Source of the DNA: an uncultured Flavobacteriaceae bacterium
Lineage (GTDB): Bacteria; Bacteroidota; Bacteroidia; Flavobacteriales; Flavobacteriaceae
Assembly (NCBI GenBank): GCA_947311745.1
Contig: CAMZLT010000017.1
Coordinates: 1-9,310 of the forward strand
Reading direction: 5' to 3'
Length of the DNA stretch: 9,310 nucleotides
The translations under genes were made by a program, and so were the position numbers. Shown piece after piece: positions 8,117 to 9,310 of this stretch (positions within the stretch are counted from its first letter, which is position 1; each line of letters opens with the position of its first letter). The notes beneath the pieces are model-generated. The model saw only the letters and a program-made list of their open reading frames with translations. It had not been told where the DNA came from and did not search any database.

Positions 8117-9145
8117 CTAATATTGCTGTACAAATTGCTCTAATAAAGCATTGTTTTCACCTCGAATTTCAAATAAAACACGATTAGATTTAAAATCAAA
8201 TTTTACCAAACCAAAATTAATTTGATGTATAACTTCACTTACTCTACATGGATTTTCCTCACCTGAAAAACTCGTATACGCATGGGTTAAACCACTTGAG
8301 GTAAAATCAAGTAACGGATATTTATACTTTCCTATATTCGTTTTTGAAATTTCAGCAATATGCCTATCGCCAGATAAAATCAATACGTTTTTTGCATTAG
8401 TTTTTAAAATAATATTTTTTAATTTATCCATTTCGTGAGGCATATTTCCCCAAGACTCAAATCCGTGTTTAGTAGATAAAAATTGAATGCTACTCATTAT
8501 GATATTAAAATCTGCTTTAGATGTTTTTAATTCATTTTCTAACCATTTCCATTGTGTTTTTCCCAGCATTGTGCCTTGATTATACACATTAGGAATGTAG
8601 CGTTTTTTTCCACTAATATCTTTAGTAAGTTTTGTTCGGAAATAACGTGTATCCAACAAAATAACTTTAACCGAATTTGTATCTTTTTTAATTATTGTTG
8701 AATAATAAACACCTTCTTGATTTCGCCTTTTATCCATTTTAGAAACATCTAAAAAATTTAGAAACAACTGTTCTGCTTCCTCTTTAATTGGATTTTCAAA
8801 ACCACCATCGTTTATACCATAATCGTGATCATCCCAAGTTCCGATAATTTTTACATTATTTTTAAAATTTTGATACACCCTATCTTGATTAAATTTGTTG
8901 TAATTATTTGCCAAAATTAAAGGATTATCCGTATCAGAATAAATTACATCGCCTCCCCAAATAAACACTTTTGGCTTGTTCTTTAAAATCTCATCAAACA
9001 GCACATTTTGTATCCCTTGATTGTTACACGAACCGAAGGCAAGAGTCAAGTCCGTATGAAATGTATTGTTTTCAACAACATTATAAACAACTTTTTCTTT
9101 GCAAGAAATAAACAGTATAAGTAAAATAAACACTCGTTTTTTCAT
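8117..9145 (-). CDS. PhoD-like metallophosphatase, predicted lipoprotein
   Basis: Probable secreted phosphatase or phosphodiesterase of the alkaline phosphatase D / PhoD-like metallophosphatase family. The N-terminus MKKRVFILLILFISC is a short signal peptide with a lipobox-like end at Cys15, so the mature protein is probably a periplasmic or outer-membrane lipoprotein. Phe at -3 makes this a relaxed lipobox. Metal-site motifs appear in the expected order: LAFGSC (35-40), WGGDVIYSD (63-71), GTWDDHDYG (102-110), LLDTRYFRT (163-171), SGDRHIAEI (258-266) and SSGLTHAY (283-290). At 342 residues it is much shorter than B. subtilis PhoD and has no room for the N-terminal PhoD_N domain, so only the catalytic domain is present. 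The substrate is unknown: phosphodiesters, phospholipids or sugar phosphates are all possible. It is convergent with obgE and divergent from the gene beginning at 9296. No clear promoter consensus is seen upstream. Confidence 0.9.
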   Translation of the reverse strand: MKKRVFILLILFISCKEKVVYNVVENNTFHTDLTLAFGSCNNQGIQNVLFDEILKNKPKVFIWGGDVIYSDTDNPLILANNYNKFNQDRVYQNFKNNVKIIGTWDDHDYGINDGGFENPIKEEAEQLFLNFLDVSKMDKRRNQEGVYYSTIIKKDTNSVKVILLDTRYFRTKLTKDISGKKRYIPNVYNQGTMLGKTQWKWLENELKTSKADFNIIMSSIQFLSTKHGFESWGNMPHEMDKLKNIILKTNAKNVLILSGDRHIAEISKTNIGKYKYPLLDFTSSGLTHAYTSFSGEENPCRVSEVIHQINFGLVKFDFKSNRVLFEIRGENNALLEQFVQQY

Positions 9146-9230
9146 CTGTTATTTAGTTAATCTCTATTCCGTAAAATAGAATTTTATTAGAAAAATCTAA
9201 AATACAACAAAATACGAAACATCTATAAAT

Positions 9231-9278
9231 ATAAATTTTTGTATATATACTTTTTTGTATATATAAATTTTTGTATAT
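9231..9278. repeat. Three tandem 16-bp repeats in a divergent intergenic region
   Basis: Three head-to-tail 16-base units occupy 9231-9246, 9247-9262 and 9263-9278. Units one and three are identical (ATAAATTTTTGTATAT), and unit two differs at two positions (ATACTTTTTTGTATAT). The central G of TTTTTGTATAT therefore falls at 9241, 9257 and 9273. A 10-base palindrome, GTATATATAC, lies at 9241-9250. Unit three overlaps the predicted -7 box of the downstream gene. The regular spacing and position suggest operator sites, but AT-rich sequence can also drift into such repeats. Confidence 0.7.
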
Positions 9279-9281
9279 TTG
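9255..9281 (+). promoter_or_regulatory. Predicted promoter of the gene starting at 9296
   Basis: TATATTTG at 9274-9281 matches the Bacteroidota -7 box TAnnTTTG exactly. A TTG at 9255-9257 lies 16 bases upstream, slightly closer than the usual 17-23. The predicted start site near 9288 leaves a very short leader before the ATG at 9296. Both elements fall inside or beside the 16-bp repeats, so a protein binding the repeats would compete with RNA polymerase. Confidence 0.5.
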
Positions 9282-9295
9282 CAAAAATCTGAGCT

Positions 9296-9310
9296 ATGGA
9301 AACCGTTAAA
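9296..9310 (+). CDS. Start of an unidentified gene (first five codons only)
   Basis: ATG at 9296-9298 opens a frame reading METVK up to the window edge. It is called only because it sits 14 bases after a consensus -7 box (TATATTTG, 9274-9281) and follows an intergenic region that diverges from the PhoD-like gene. Five residues are not enough to assign a family. The repeat array over its promoter suggests regulated, possibly self-regulated, expression. Confidence 0.45.

Noticed and set aside
8101..8124. AATAT/ATATT inverted repeat between the convergent obgE and PhoD-like genes
   Set aside because: It is a short, all-AT stem overlapping both stop codons. It is too weak to call as a bidirectional terminator.

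Overview
The window reads as a chromosomal housekeeping segment from a member of the Bacteroidota, most likely the family Flavobacteriaceae. The supporting evidence is very AT-rich DNA, weak or absent Shine-Dalgarno sequences, a good match to the Bacteroidota promoter (TTG then TAnnTTTG) upstream of secDF, a single-chain SecD-SecF fusion, and the neighbouring hpt, adk and obgE genes with hpt and adk in one reading frame. I cannot name the genus with confidence. I see no insertion sequence, prophage, CRISPR array, tRNA or rRNA.

Left part (minus strand, 1-2732): fhs, encoding formate-tetrahydrofolate ligase, is followed 18 bases later by a DppB/OppB-type ABC transporter permease. The permease starts at TTG and runs off the left edge with only its last few residues missing. 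The two genes look co-transcribed. A 204-base divergent intergenic region (2733-2936) carries a well-matched promoter for secDF.

Middle (plus strand, 2937-8102): secDF encodes the complete 12-helix SecDF translocase motor and ends in a strong inverted repeat (terminator-like, 5876-5914). Next comes a fused gene whose N-terminal half is hypoxanthine phosphoribosyltransferase and whose C-terminal half is adenylate kinase. It is followed by obgE, a ribosome-associated GTPase. hpt-adk and obgE probably form an operon for purine salvage, nucleotide balance and ribosome assembly control.

Right part (8103-9310): a PhoD-like metallophosphatase with a lipoprotein signal is encoded on the minus strand, convergent with obgE. 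Beyond it lies an AT-rich divergent intergenic region with three tandem 16-bp repeats placed over a likely promoter. The first five codons of another plus-strand gene (ATG at 9296) follow at the window edge.

Most of the window is ordinary. The points most worth a second look are the 16-bp repeat array at the right edge, the hpt-adk fusion with a possible internal adk start, and the terminator-like hairpin that leaves almost no room for a separate hpt promoter. I found no convincing new multi-gene system.
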